Origin: JAWLFI01 sp964627995
Lineage (GTDB): Bacteria; Bacteroidota; Bacteroidia; Chitinophagales; Saprospiraceae
Direction of reading: 5' to 3'
Length of the DNA: 64,000 bases
Assembly (NCBI GenBank): GCA_964627995.1
Contig: CAZVLN010000001.1
Location: 1-64,000 of the forward strand
Shown here: positions 45,882-54,276 of the stretch, piece by piece
Layout: each line of letters begins with the position of its first letter
How positions within the stretch are numbered: position 1 is the first letter of the stretch
Made by a program: the position numbers and the translations under genes
The notes under the pieces: generated by a model
Databases searched by the model: none
The model's input: only the letters and a program-made list of their open reading frames with translations
What the model was told of the DNA's origin: nothing

Positions 45882-46121
45882 AGGGCGGTCCCCGGCCCTA
45901 CTTTTATAATTTACATAGACCCCATAAACATCAAAGCCGGGCCGGGGCGCTATGCTTCACGGCTCGTTCAGTACGCCGGCCGTCGTCACTCCTGGCGGGG
46001 AATAGGCCGGAGTGACTCTGGCCGCTTCACTCGGCCCGCTCCATCCGATCAGATGACTTGATCGGATGGAGCGGTCTCTTATCAGCAAGCTGAAAAGACC
46101 GTTGCGCAGCGCTTCCGCAAA
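45882..46121 (+). repeat. Structured intergenic element, copy B (240 bp, five hairpins)
   Basis: AGGGCGGTC box; long-range stem CCCCGGCCC/GGGCCGGGG (45890-45898/45939-45947) around a 40-nt A/T-rich loop; linker CGCTATGCTTCACGGCTCG then TTCAGT; GGCC plus GTCACTCC stem (45978-45981, 45985-45992) with GGAGTGAC plus GGCC (46009-46016, 46020-46023); CGCTTCACTCGGCC; perfect 15-bp stem CCGCTCCATCCGATC with its complement (46036-46050/46060-46074); GGTCT/AGACC stem enclosing CAGC/GCTG (46073-46100); terminal TTGCG/CGCAA hairpin ending CGCAAA. Same order of parts as copy A. Fills most of the spacer between the YkuK-like gene and ftsE; flanks are plain A/T-rich DNA. Confidence 0.75.
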
Positions 46122-46147
46122 AAATATAAAGGTTGTTAAATCAGTCG

Positions 46148-46834
46148 TTACAATCCCTTTTCCTCTACTATTCCACCATTCGCTACTCTAAATATTCTAC
46201 CCGGAAATTTATCCAGAAGTCTATAATCGTGAGTGGCAATAATTACGGTAGTACCCTTTTCAGAATTTAATCGGCGCAAGAGAAACATAATTTCATCAGT
46301 CGTAGCCGGATCTAAATTTCCGGTGGGCTCATCTCCGATAATTAGCGAGGGCGTATTAAGCAAAGACCGAGCAATTGCAACGCGTTGACGTTCGCCTCCT
46401 GAAATTTCATGTGGCATGCGATCTTCCTTACCCGGAAGATGAACCCACTCCAGTATCTCGGCAATGCGTTTTTTTCGCTCCTTTTTCGACTTCCAGTCAG
46501 TAGCTTTTAGAATAAAATCCAAGTTTTTATACACAGAGTAGTCTTCCAGCAGCCGAAAATCCTGGAAAATCATGCCGAGCTTTCTGCGATAATCAGGAAT
46601 ATCGCCAGGCCGCAATGCAGATAAATCCACACCATCTACTACAAGTCGACCAGAATGCACCGGCAAAGAGGCAAAAAGTGTTTGTAATAGAGAAGATTTA
46701 CCCGAACCGGTAGCGCCTAACAAATAACAGAAATCGCCTTCATAAATCGAAAGCTTCAAATCTGAAAGAACGGGGACATCAGATCTGAATATATTTAACC
46801 CCTGTACGTCAATAATTTTTTTCTTACTTGTCAT
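46148..46834 (-). CDS. ftsE: FtsE-like ABC transporter ATP-binding protein
   Basis: 228 aa nucleotide-binding subunit. Walker A GATGSGKSS, Q-loop MIFQDFRLL, signature ISGGERQRVAIARSLL, Walker B LIIGDEPTGNLD, H-switch IIATHD. The RRKLGMIFQDFRLLEDYSVYKN stretch is characteristic of FtsE, which with FtsX controls cell-wall hydrolases at division. FtsX is not adjacent; in Bacteroidota the two are often apart. A LolD-type ATPase is the main alternative. Confidence 0.85.
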   Translation of the reverse strand: MTSKKKIIDVQGLNIFRSDVPVLSDLKLSIYEGDFCYLLGATGSGKSSLLQTLFASLPVHSGRLVVDGVDLSALRPGDIPDYRRKLGMIFQDFRLLEDYSVYKNLDFILKATDWKSKKERKKRIAEILEWVHLPGKEDRMPHEISGGERQRVAIARSLLNTPSLIIGDEPTGNLDPATTDEIMFLLRRLNSEKGTTVIIATHDYRLLDKFPGRIFRVANGGIVEEKGL

Positions 46835-46947
46835 ATGTGCAAAAATAACATATTTTCAATAGGGTATGCAAGGGTAATACTTATGTCATTTCGAAACATC
46901 TTTTGCATTAATTGAGCACTGAATCGCACTTTCTAGTGTTGTATTAT

Positions 46948-46955
46948 TACTTTTG
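46948..46955 (+). promoter_or_regulatory. Probable -7 promoter box of the ccmE-ccmF operon
   Basis: TACTTTTG followed by C exactly fits TAnnTTTG and lies 20 nt before the ccmE ATG. No good -33 TTG at normal spacing. Confidence 0.5.
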
Positions 46956-46975
46956 CAATCTAAATTATTTGTGCG

Positions 46976-47377
46976 ATGAATAAAACGTTAATCGCTTCTA
47001 TTATTCTTATTCTTGGTGCTTTAAGTGTAATTATTTTCACTTCCAGCGATGTGAGCTCCTACGGTACTTTTGGCCAGGCAGAGCTCACGGGCGAGCGAAT
47101 GAAAGTTGTGGGACAGTTAAGTAAAGATAAGGATATGATTTACGATCCGGTGGAAGACCCTAATCAATTTACCTTTTATATGAAAGATAATGAAGGCAGA
47201 GAAGAAAAAGTCGTTTTACTCCAAGCCAAACCCCAAGATTTTGAATTATCTGAGCAACTAGTCTTGACGGGCAATATGCAAGAAGATACCTTTATTGCTT
47301 CAGACATGCTGATGAAGTGTCCTTCTAAATACAATGATGAAGAGATTTATATTCGATCAGAATCTGGAGTCAAATGA
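46976..47377 (+). CDS. ccmE: Cytochrome c maturation protein CcmE, CxxxY variant
   Basis: 133 aa heme chaperone of system I cytochrome c maturation. One N-terminal membrane anchor (residues 5-22), then a small OB-fold beta domain. The canonical heme-attachment histidine motif (HDENY-like) is replaced by CPSKY (Cys115-Tyr119), the C-x3-Y arrangement described for CcmE of archaea and Desulfovibrio. CcmF follows with a 4-nt overlap (ATGA). Heme would be held through cysteine instead of histidine (established for the variant class, inferred here). No ccmABCD, ccmG or ccmH in this window. Confidence 0.9.
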   Translation: MNKTLIASIILILGALSVIIFTSSDVSSYGTFGQAELTGERMKVVGQLSKDKDMIYDPVEDPNQFTFYMKDNEGREEKVVLLQAKPQDFELSEQLVLTGNMQEDTFIASDMLMKCPSKYNDEEIYIRSESGVK

Positions 47378-50202
47378 TTATAGCAGCAGTTGCGTATCAG
47401 GGAGAACATTTGATCTATGGCCAACTCGGCACTATAGCTATAATCACAGCCTTCATCTTTTCACTTTTGGGAAGCGTGGCATATTTCAAAGCTATTCAAA
47501 AACAAAAGCTTGCGAAATCTGCTACCGCGTGGAAAAAATTAGGTCGTATCTCCTTCGGCCTGCAAGGGTTCAGTGTTTTTCTCATTATTGGTCTTCTCTT
47601 TTATTTGTTGATCGAGCGTCACTACGAATATGCCTACGTATACGACCACACATCGGATAGCCTTCCGTTTAAATATATTTTTTCTGCCTTTTGGGAAGGA
47701 CAGGAAGGAAGTTTTCTTCTATGGGCTTTCTGGCACGTCATTTTGGGGGGTATATTTTGGATAAGAAAGGGGAAGTACGAAGCGAATGTCCTATCTATCG
47801 TCTCCCTGGTTCAGTTTTTCATCTTGAGCATGCTTTTAGGCCTGTATATCGGCAGTGGTCCTGATGCCTTTAAGATTGGTATAAATCCTTTTGTTCTGTT
47901 GCGAGACACTGTTGATGCTCCCATATTTTCCAATGCGGATTACCTAAGCCTCATCGAGGGTCGTGGTCTCAATGCCTTGCTTCAAAATTATTGGATGACG
48001 ATTCATCCTCCGACACTCTTTCTTGGCTTTGCAAGTACAACTATACCCTTCGCATTTGCATTGGGAGGCCTATGGGAAAGAAATTACAAGAAATGGTTAG
48101 GCCCAGCCCTCCCCTGGGCAGCTTTTTCAGCGGGTATTTTAGGTTTGGGAATATTGATGGGGGGCGCATGGGCATATGAAGCTTTAACTTTTGGTGGATA
48201 TTGGGCATGGGATCCTGTAGAAAATATGTCTTTGGTTCCCTGGCTGATGCTTGTAGCAGGTATTCACTCCCATCTTGTTGCCAGAGCAACCGGTCATTCT
48301 TTGAAAGCAACATATGTTTTCTATATTTTGACCTTTTTCTTAATTGTGTACTCAACCTTCCTAGTTCGTTCTGGAATACTTGAAGAAACATCAGTTCACG
48401 CGTTTGTTGAGAGTGGATTAGAGAGACAGCTCTTTGTTTTTCTTATGTTTTTTCCTTTGCTCGCCTTTATTTCCCTGGCGTTTCATTATAAAAAACTACC
48501 ATCACCAAAAAAGGAAGAGCGCTTGCAAAGCAGAGAGTTTTGGATGTTTACGGGTACCATGGTGTTGGCAATTTCAGCCATTCTTATAACGTATTTCACA
48601 TCGCTTCCTGTCATAAATGCCATTGCATCATACTTTGATCCCCTTCATGAACCTTTAGTGATTAATGATCCCGTAGAACATTACAATGAAAACCAACTTT
48701 GGATCGCTTTGCTAATTGGCTTGATAAGTGGTGTGGGACAGTGGACACGGTATAATGAAAGAAACATCAAGCTTTACAGAAAGAAATTGTACAAACACCT
48801 TCTTATATCCGCAGGTATATCTTTAATCCTTACAGTAGTTTTTCTTCAATGGTTACAAGCCTCTGCCTGGCAGTATCAAATCCTTCTATTCTCGGGTTTT
48901 TACGCCATCATAACAAATACTGATCATTTAATTTCGACTTTCAGACAGCACCCTAAGACACTGGCAAGTTGGTTTTCCCACGCTGGCTTTGGCATAATGA
49001 TTATTGGAATATTAGCCAGTGGATTAAATAAAGAAATTGTTTCCACTAACATGTTTGCCCAAAAAGGCCTGTTGGGATTAGACGAAGAAACTTTGAAGAA
49101 AAATATCATTTTGTTGAAAGGCTCCCCCATGATTATGAATGGTTATGAAGCAACATATGTAGATGATTCCATGGACGGAACCTACCGCACCTACGATATT
49201 AAATTCATACCATTGGACTCTAATACAGTTAAAGATTCCTTTACCCTTCGACCTAATATCATTTATAATTCAGACTTTACTAAAGTAGAGGCATACAATC
49301 CAGATACTCGACGTCGATGGAATTATGATGTTTTTACACACCTTAGTGGGCTACCTCCTCAAGAAATGAATTTCGAGGAAGCAAGGAAAATAGAAGATAG
49401 TCTCACTTATGAGATTAAAATGATTCCATTAGGAGATACCCTTCAAATTGGTGAAAACTATATTGTAGCTAAATACAGCACAGAAGCCCCGCAGCACAAA
49501 GAATATGAATATGAAAGTGGGGATATGACGATCGGTCTTAAGGTAACTAGTTGGTCGAATAAATTTACTGAGCCCGAAACAAAGATGCCTTTTCTACTGA
49601 TTCGAAATAACTCCCTGTTCCAGTTCAGTGCTTATTTTCCCGATACCAGACTTAAGGTAAAACTGCCAGAATCATTTGCAGATCAAGTATTTGAGCAAGC
49701 GCTCATGGAAAAGAAAAAGACAGCAGAGCTTAAAGTTGGGGACACCTTAAATTGGCAGGGCTATTCTTTCCAGTTCGAAAAAATTGAACAACCACCAACA
49801 AATCTCAATTACGAGCAGAAATCAGGCGAATTAGCGATAGGCGCAGATTTTAAAGTTTCAGCATTGGATGCGCAAAGGCGATTTGACTTAGAGCCCGTGT
49901 TCGCAATACGCGATAGTAACGTTCTCTATACAGCAGACATGGATTCAATAAGTGGATTAGAGCTTAGATTAGCGCGGGTCAATCCTGAAACAGCTTCCTT
50001 TACTTTTCAATTTAGCAAAAGAGAGCATAAAGAACCGGATGTGCTTCCTATAGAAGTAGCACAACAAGTTCCTCGATCTGACTACATCGTTTTGTCCACC
50101 ATAAAATTTCCGGGAATCAACCTTTTCTGGTTGGGAAGTTGTCTCATGCTTCTTGGATTTTTTACAAGTATGATTTTAAGATGGAAAGACAAATCGGCCT
50201 AA
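47374..50202 (+). CDS. ccmF: Cytochrome c heme lyase CcmF
   Basis: 942 aa polytopic membrane protein. The heme-handling WWD motif is at about residues 274-290 (GGYWAWDPVENMSLVPW); conserved histidines lie in TIHPP (about 210), AGIHSH and SHAGFG. About 14-15 transmembrane helices; a very large periplasmic part (about 560-905) before the last helix makes it longer than the 640-700 aa of proteobacterial CcmF, a feature I associate with Bacteroidota homologues. Transfers heme from CcmE to apocytochrome c. Coupled to ccmE by ATGA and overlapped at its end by the next gene. Confidence 0.95.
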   Translation: MIIAAVAYQGEHLIYGQLGTIAIITAFIFSLLGSVAYFKAIQKQKLAKSATAWKKLGRISFGLQGFSVFLIIGLLFYLLIERHYEYAYVYDHTSDSLPFKYIFSAFWEGQEGSFLLWAFWHVILGGIFWIRKGKYEANVLSIVSLVQFFILSMLLGLYIGSGPDAFKIGINPFVLLRDTVDAPIFSNADYLSLIEGRGLNALLQNYWMTIHPPTLFLGFASTTIPFAFALGGLWERNYKKWLGPALPWAAFSAGILGLGILMGGAWAYEALTFGGYWAWDPVENMSLVPWLMLVAGIHSHLVARATGHSLKATYVFYILTFFLIVYSTFLVRSGILEETSVHAFVESGLERQLFVFLMFFPLLAFISLAFHYKKLPSPKKEERLQSREFWMFTGTMVLAISAILITYFTSLPVINAIASYFDPLHEPLVINDPVEHYNENQLWIALLIGLISGVGQWTRYNERNIKLYRKKLYKHLLISAGISLILTVVFLQWLQASAWQYQILLFSGFYAIITNTDHLISTFRQHPKTLASWFSHAGFGIMIIGILASGLNKEIVSTNMFAQKGLLGLDEETLKKNIILLKGSPMIMNGYEATYVDDSMDGTYRTYDIKFIPLDSNTVKDSFTLRPNIIYNSDFTKVEAYNPDTRRRWNYDVFTHLSGLPPQEMNFEEARKIEDSLTYEIKMIPLGDTLQIGENYIVAKYSTEAPQHKEYEYESGDMTIGLKVTSWSNKFTEPETKMPFLLIRNNSLFQFSAYFPDTRLKVKLPESFADQVFEQALMEKKKTAELKVGDTLNWQGYSFQFEKIEQPPTNLNYEQKSGELAIGADFKVSALDAQRRFDLEPVFAIRDSNVLYTADMDSISGLELRLARVNPETASFTFQFSKREHKEPDVLPIEVAQQVPRSDYIVLSTIKFPGINLFWLGSCLMLLGFFTSMILRWKDKSA

Positions 50203-50966
50203 GCGTTTGTATTTTGGGATTGGGGAATGTTGGACAACATCTAGCATCCATTTTCCAGGACCGAAACATCCCAGTTCGCGCATTCTATAATAGGACCAGT
50301 ATCTCTCCTACCTCGATCTCCGCATCTGCGCCCCTCTATAACGATATTGGCAAACTAACTACAGAAGCGGATATCTACATTTTAGCCGTTTCAGATGATG
50401 CCGTACGTAGGGTGGCTGAATTGCTTCCAAATACTGTTAAGGAAAAGAAGATAATCGCTCATACATCCGGCATTCATACCTTAGATATATTTCCTTCTGA
50501 AATTAAACATCCTGGGGTTTTTTATCCTTTAAATACCTTTTCTGATCAACAAAGCATTAACTGGGAGTCTACACCATTTTATATTTCGGGAGATACAAAC
50601 ACCTCTAAAAACCTAAGAAAATTAGCACATTTAATTTCTGAGCGCGTTTATACGATTAGCGACAAGCAAAAAAGCATTCTACATGTTGCAGCAGTTATCG
50701 CAAATAATTTCCCAAACCACCTTTTCGCACAAGCCGATGCATTATTGAAAGAGAATGATTTAGATTTTAGTCATCTGCTGCCCCTGATTAATACAATGGT
50801 TAGAAATTTAGATGAGAAGTCGGCCGCATCTAGTCAAACAGGACCCGCTATTCGAGGAGACGAACAGACAATTAGTAAACACCTGGAGCTTTTGAAAAAC
50901 AAGCCTGAACTTCATGAGATTTACAAGACTTTATCAAAAAGCATTAATAAAAAATTAGATATATGA
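50181..50966 (+). CDS. Rossmann-fold / DUF2520 protein
   Basis: 261 aa from the ATG at 50181 (MERQIGLSVCILGLGNVGQ), overlapping ccmF by 22 nt; the frame opens at 50139 but the dinucleotide-binding strand begins after 50181. N-terminal NAD(P)-binding ILGLGNVGQHLA with a DIYILAVSDDAV strand, then an all-helical DUF2520 C-terminal half (about 130-255; HVAAVIANNFPNHLFAQADALL, SSQTGPAIRGDEQTI). Distantly like ketopantoate reductase/prephenate dehydrogenase; substrate unknown. It is chained to the small downstream gene by an ATGA overlap. Confidence 0.85.
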   Translation: MERQIGLSVCILGLGNVGQHLASIFQDRNIPVRAFYNRTSISPTSISASAPLYNDIGKLTTEADIYILAVSDDAVRRVAELLPNTVKEKKIIAHTSGIHTLDIFPSEIKHPGVFYPLNTFSDQQSINWESTPFYISGDTNTSKNLRKLAHLISERVYTISDKQKSILHVAAVIANNFPNHLFAQADALLKENDLDFSHLLPLINTMVRNLDEKSAASSQTGPAIRGDEQTISKHLELLKNKPELHEIYKTLSKSINKKLDI

Positions 50967-51229
50967 GAGTCATTGAAAACTATAAAGAAGGCGGATTTAA
51001 AGTAACGATCTTTAAGACAGATGTAAGATATCTCATCCAGCTTGAAGATGAGCGCTATATGTTATCATGGAAATTACCTATAGAAACAGATTACAATGTA
51101 TTGAAGCAAGCGATATCTGACAAAATGGTGCCTTTGGGGAAAAACACATGGCCTAATCTTCAGGATGAACTTCGCTTAACTCCCCATACAGGATTAGAAA
51201 AAGAAAATGACTTTCCTCAAATCATATGA
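50963..51229 (+). CDS. Small conserved-looking hypothetical protein
   Basis: 88 aa. The ATG overlaps the DUF2520 stop (ATGA), so it is very likely translated. Content is soluble with alternating strands (GGFKVTIFKTDVRYLIQLEDERYMLSWKLP) then a helix and a polar tail; no signal peptide or known motif. Last gene of the ccmE-ccmF-DUF2520 unit. I do not recognise the family. Confidence 0.7.
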   Translation: MRVIENYKEGGFKVTIFKTDVRYLIQLEDERYMLSWKLPIETDYNVLKQAISDKMVPLGKNTWPNLQDELRLTPHTGLEKENDFPQII

Positions 51230-51239
51230 AGAAAGTCAT
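51207..51239 (+). terminator. Candidate terminator of the ccm operon
   Basis: Perfect 9-bp inverted repeat ATGACTTTC (51207-51215) and GAAAGTCAT (51231-51239) with a 15-nt loop, followed by CTTTCTAGTTTCGTTT. It overlaps the last codons of the 88-aa gene. The U-run is imperfect, so moderate support only. Confidence 0.45.
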
Positions 51240-51276
51240 CTTTCTAGTTTCGTTTACTTTAAGCTATAAATAACCG

Positions 51277-51606
51277 CTAACACTGGATGCTGTTAATAGA
51301 TTCTCTCGCGCTGTCAAAATCTTCTTCCCATTCATCTAACACCCCTTGATCAACAGCACAACTGCGAAAAGATTCGAGGACGTCTATATAATCATCTGCT
51401 GCATTTTTATAGGCATTGCAGTTTTCAGTTGTTGGATTCATTCCATAAGCAGAGGCAGCATTCGTAAATGTTGTTAACGCATTCTGAACAGTTTCAGAAG
51501 CAAACCAATTTTGTCCGCATGCTACATTATCAACGTCATTGTCATCATCAGAGCAAGCCATAAAAATAAAGAAGAAAGAAAGTAGTAAGCCTGTTGTTAG
51601 TTTCAT
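51277..51606 (-). CDS. Small cysteine-containing lipoprotein, probably surface-exposed
   Basis: 109 aa with lipobox FMAC (Cys18) followed immediately by SDDDNDVDN. An acidic S-D-D-D stretch right after the lipidated cysteine is the lipoprotein export signal reported for Bacteroidota, sending lipoproteins to the outer face of the outer membrane. The remainder is helical with four further cysteines (VACGQ, ENCNAY, RSCAV, IQC) that could form two disulfides. No known family. Monocistronic between the ccm unit and udk. Confidence 0.72.
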   Translation of the reverse strand: MKLTTGLLLSFFFIFMACSDDDNDVDNVACGQNWFASETVQNALTTFTNAASAYGMNPTTENCNAYKNAADDYIDVLESFRSCAVDQGVLDEWEEDFDSARESINSIQC

Positions 51607-51669
51607 CGTTTTAAGTTTTGATTTGGATACTAAAATAGTGAAAATTACATAAACCTAAAATAAACCAAA

Positions 51670-52290
51670 TTATTGGGAAGCATTTTTGGACTCAATCAAG
51701 GCCTTAAGTGCTTCAAGACCTGCATTGAAGTTTTTATTGTTATTTATAACAATATCCGCTTCCTCACGAAAAGGTGCTATAAACTTTTCAAATGCCGGAA
51801 GAACATGATTCTGGTATCGGTAAAGAACATCGTCTAAAGGGTAATTTCGCTCCAGTTGATCTCTTTTGATTCGTCGAATCACTTTAAGGTTTTCTTTTGC
51901 ATGAATAAATACAGATAGATCAAATTGTTGAAATAACTCAACTTCAGCAAAAATGAATAGGCCCTCAACCAATAAAACTGGAGCCGGTCTAAACGTCAAC
52001 ATTTTAGCTTCTCGATTAGGATTATTGAAGGTATATTCCTTTTTTCTTACCTCATTTCCCTCTTTTAGCAGATTCACATCACTTACCAGCCCCTTTAAAT
52101 CCACAGAAGTTGGTAAATCATAATTACATATCCCATTGGAGTCCTTTCTTTGATTTTCTCGCGGATAATAATAATCATCCTGACTGACTACACAAAGTTC
52201 ACTTTTATCAAAATGCTTCTTTAACGAACGAATGAGCGAGGTCTTACCCGAACCACTTCCCCCTGTAATACCTATTATATAAGAACCCAC
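51670..52290 (-). CDS. udk: Uridine kinase
   Basis: 206 aa P-loop kinase phosphorylating uridine and cytidine to UMP and CMP in pyrimidine salvage. Walker A GGSGSGKTS near the N-terminus; SQDDYYYPRE and YDLPTSVDLKGL are substrate-binding motifs; VLLVEGLFIF and RRIKRDQLERNYPLDDVLYRY follow. Divergent from nupC and cdd across a 117-nt spacer, making a nucleoside uptake, deamination and phosphorylation cluster. Confidence 0.93.
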   Translation of the reverse strand: MGSYIIGITGGSGSGKTSLIRSLKKHFDKSELCVVSQDDYYYPRENQRKDSNGICNYDLPTSVDLKGLVSDVNLLKEGNEVRKKEYTFNNPNREAKMLTFRPAPVLLVEGLFIFAEVELFQQFDLSVFIHAKENLKVIRRIKRDQLERNYPLDDVLYRYQNHVLPAFEKFIAPFREEADIVINNNKNFNAGLEALKALIESKNASQ

Positions 52291-52407
52291 TGTTGAATGT
52301 ATTTTGGAAATTAAAAGTATAAAAATATATTCAAAACCTCCAGCTTAGAGAGGATTATCGATACTTGTGAATTTACATTATCTTCAGGCTCGAATACGAA
52401 TTCAGAT

Positions 52408-53757
52408 ATGGAGGTTTTTATTGACATCGCTCGTGGCCTACTCGGAATGTCCGTTCTTGTCGGAGTTTGCTATTTATTAAGCGCAAATCGAAAACAAATT
52501 CGATGGGGTATGGTAGCCAAGGGGCTGATGATTCAGCTTGTATTGGCTATTTTTATTCTTAAGGGTGCAGAAATGGCTGAGTTTTGGTCTCCTCTGGGGT
52601 GGCCAAAAAGGTTCTTTAGCTGGATATCTTCATTTTTCGTTATTGTTCTTGATTTTACTACAGCTGGTGCTGAATTCATTTTTGGAGATTTGGCGAAGAG
52701 CCCGGGCATGGAAGGTAGTCTGGGTAACTTTTTTGCGTTTCAAGTCTTGCCTACGATTATATTCTTCGCCTCCGTGACAGCTATTTTATATCACTATGGC
52801 ATTTTGCAGTTGGTTGTTAAATATATGGCCAGGGGAATGCAAAAGGTCCTAGGGACTTCAGGTGCAGAGTCTCTTTCCGTCATATCGAATATTTTCGTTG
52901 GACAAACAGAAGGTCCGTTAGTTATAAAACCTTATATAAAGAATATGACACAGTCTGAATTGTTGGCTGTGATGACCGGTGGTATGGCAACCATTGCAGG
53001 AGGAGTTATGGCGGCCTATGTTCAAATGTTAGGGAATTCTTATGCTCTTGCGCATGATGTGCCGCTTGAAGTTGGCCGTTTAATGTTTGCTGAGCAATTG
53101 CTCGGGGCAAGTCTTATGGCAGCCCCGGCAGCTTTGGTTATAGCAAAAATATTATATCCAGAAACTAAAATACCAGAAACCCAATCTGATGCTAAAATGA
53201 CGATTGAGCGACCAGATGCCAATGGTATAGATGCCGCTGCAAGTGGAGCAAAACTAGGGTTGAAGTTAGCTGCCAATGTGGGTGCAATGCTACTGGCCTT
53301 CATTGCTCTTTTGGCTATGGGTAATTATTTCTTATTTCATTTTGGAGAAATCACAGGACTCAATGCCATGCTACCCGGAGCAGATTTAAAAATAGAAACA
53401 CTTTTAGGATGGGTTTTTGCGCCAATTGCCTTTCTAATCGGTGTTCCTTGGGATGATGCTGTAAATATGGGGTCGCTTATAGGAACTAAAGTCGTGCTCA
53501 ACGAATTTGTAGCATATCTTCAACTAGCTGATCTCGTTGGGGAAAACGCATTACACCCAAAGACTATCACCATGGCCACCTTTGCCTTGTGTGGTTTTGC
53601 CAACTTTGCTTCTATAGCCATCCAAATTGGGGGAATAGGTGGCTTAGCACCAAATCGAAAGTCAGATATAGCACGTTTTGGAATGCTCGCAGTATTAGCG
53701 GGAACATTTGCAAATCTCATGACTGCTACCATTGCGGGCGTTCTTGTTGGATCTTAA
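52408..53757 (+). CDS. NupC/CNT-family nucleoside transporter
   Basis: 449 aa inner-membrane concentrative nucleoside transporter with about 10 helices. Diagnostic pieces: GAEFIFGDLA, FQVLPTIIFFASVTAILYHYG, the sodium/nucleoside site SNIFVGQTEGPLVIKP, MTGGMATIAGGVMAAYV, and FALCGFANFASIAIQIGGIGGL. Imports nucleosides with Na+ or H+. Followed 42 nt later by cytidine deaminase, so imported cytidine can be deaminated and then phosphorylated by Udk. Confidence 0.94.
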   Translation: MEVFIDIARGLLGMSVLVGVCYLLSANRKQIRWGMVAKGLMIQLVLAIFILKGAEMAEFWSPLGWPKRFFSWISSFFVIVLDFTTAGAEFIFGDLAKSPGMEGSLGNFFAFQVLPTIIFFASVTAILYHYGILQLVVKYMARGMQKVLGTSGAESLSVISNIFVGQTEGPLVIKPYIKNMTQSELLAVMTGGMATIAGGVMAAYVQMLGNSYALAHDVPLEVGRLMFAEQLLGASLMAAPAALVIAKILYPETKIPETQSDAKMTIERPDANGIDAAASGAKLGLKLAANVGAMLLAFIALLAMGNYFLFHFGEITGLNAMLPGADLKIETLLGWVFAPIAFLIGVPWDDAVNMGSLIGTKVVLNEFVAYLQLADLVGENALHPKTITMATFALCGFANFASIAIQIGGIGGLAPNRKSDIARFGMLAVLAGTFANLMTATIAGVLVGS

Positions 53758-53799
53758 AGACCAATTTTCTTTCTATATTGCTTATTAAAGGTCATAATT

Positions 53800-54276
53800 T
53801 TGAAAAATTCAAATATCACAATTTCCTATCAACAGCTGTCTTTTCAAGAGCTTAGCCTCAGTGATAAAAAAACACTGGACCATGCTAAGCAAATGGCTGA
53901 AAAAGCATATGCCCCCTATTCTAATTTTCATGTAGGTGCCTCTGCGCAATTGGAAAATGGGATGCAAATCGGGGGAAACAATCAGGAGAATGCAGCTTAT
54001 CCTTCAGGACTGTGTGCGGAACGAGTGGCCTTGTTTACGGCAAACAGTCAGTATCCGGATCAGGCTGTAGAATGCCTTGGTATATACCTGCCCGCAGTTT
54101 TTAATCCCACTATCCCTAGTCCCTGTGGTGCATGCCGACAGGTTATTTGCGAAATACGAATAGCTCAGGATAAGCCTATTCGTTTATTATTAATGAATGG
54201 TGACAATACGGTCTGGTTGTTTAATGACGCCAATGACTTATTACCTTTTTCGTTTACTTCCGACCACCTGAAGTAG
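53800..54276 (+). CDS. cdd: Cytidine deaminase
   Basis: 158 aa zinc hydrolase converting (deoxy)cytidine to (deoxy)uridine. APYSNFHVGA, CAERVALF (zinc Cys plus catalytic Glu) and PCGACRQV (two zinc Cys) are all present; a tetrameric-type single-domain enzyme. The start is TTG at 53800: the family needs the residues before APYSNF, and the first in-frame ATG falls only 5 residues before that motif. The TTG is embedded in TAATTTTG, which looks like a -7 box but is more likely coincidental if the gene is read from the nupC promoter. The 3' end overlaps convergent kdsB by 23 nt. Confidence 0.92.
   Translation: MKNSNITISYQQLSFQELSLSDKKTLDHAKQMAEKAYAPYSNFHVGASAQLENGMQIGGNNQENAAYPSGLCAERVALFTANSQYPDQAVECLGIYLPAVFNPTIPSPCGACRQVICEIRIAQDKPIRLLLMNGDNTVWLFNDANDLLPFSFTSDHLK

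Noticed and set aside
38091..46121. Repeated hairpins as a CRISPR array
   Set aside because: No regularly spaced direct repeats with spacers, no cas genes, and the conserved parts are the linkers rather than equal-length repeats.
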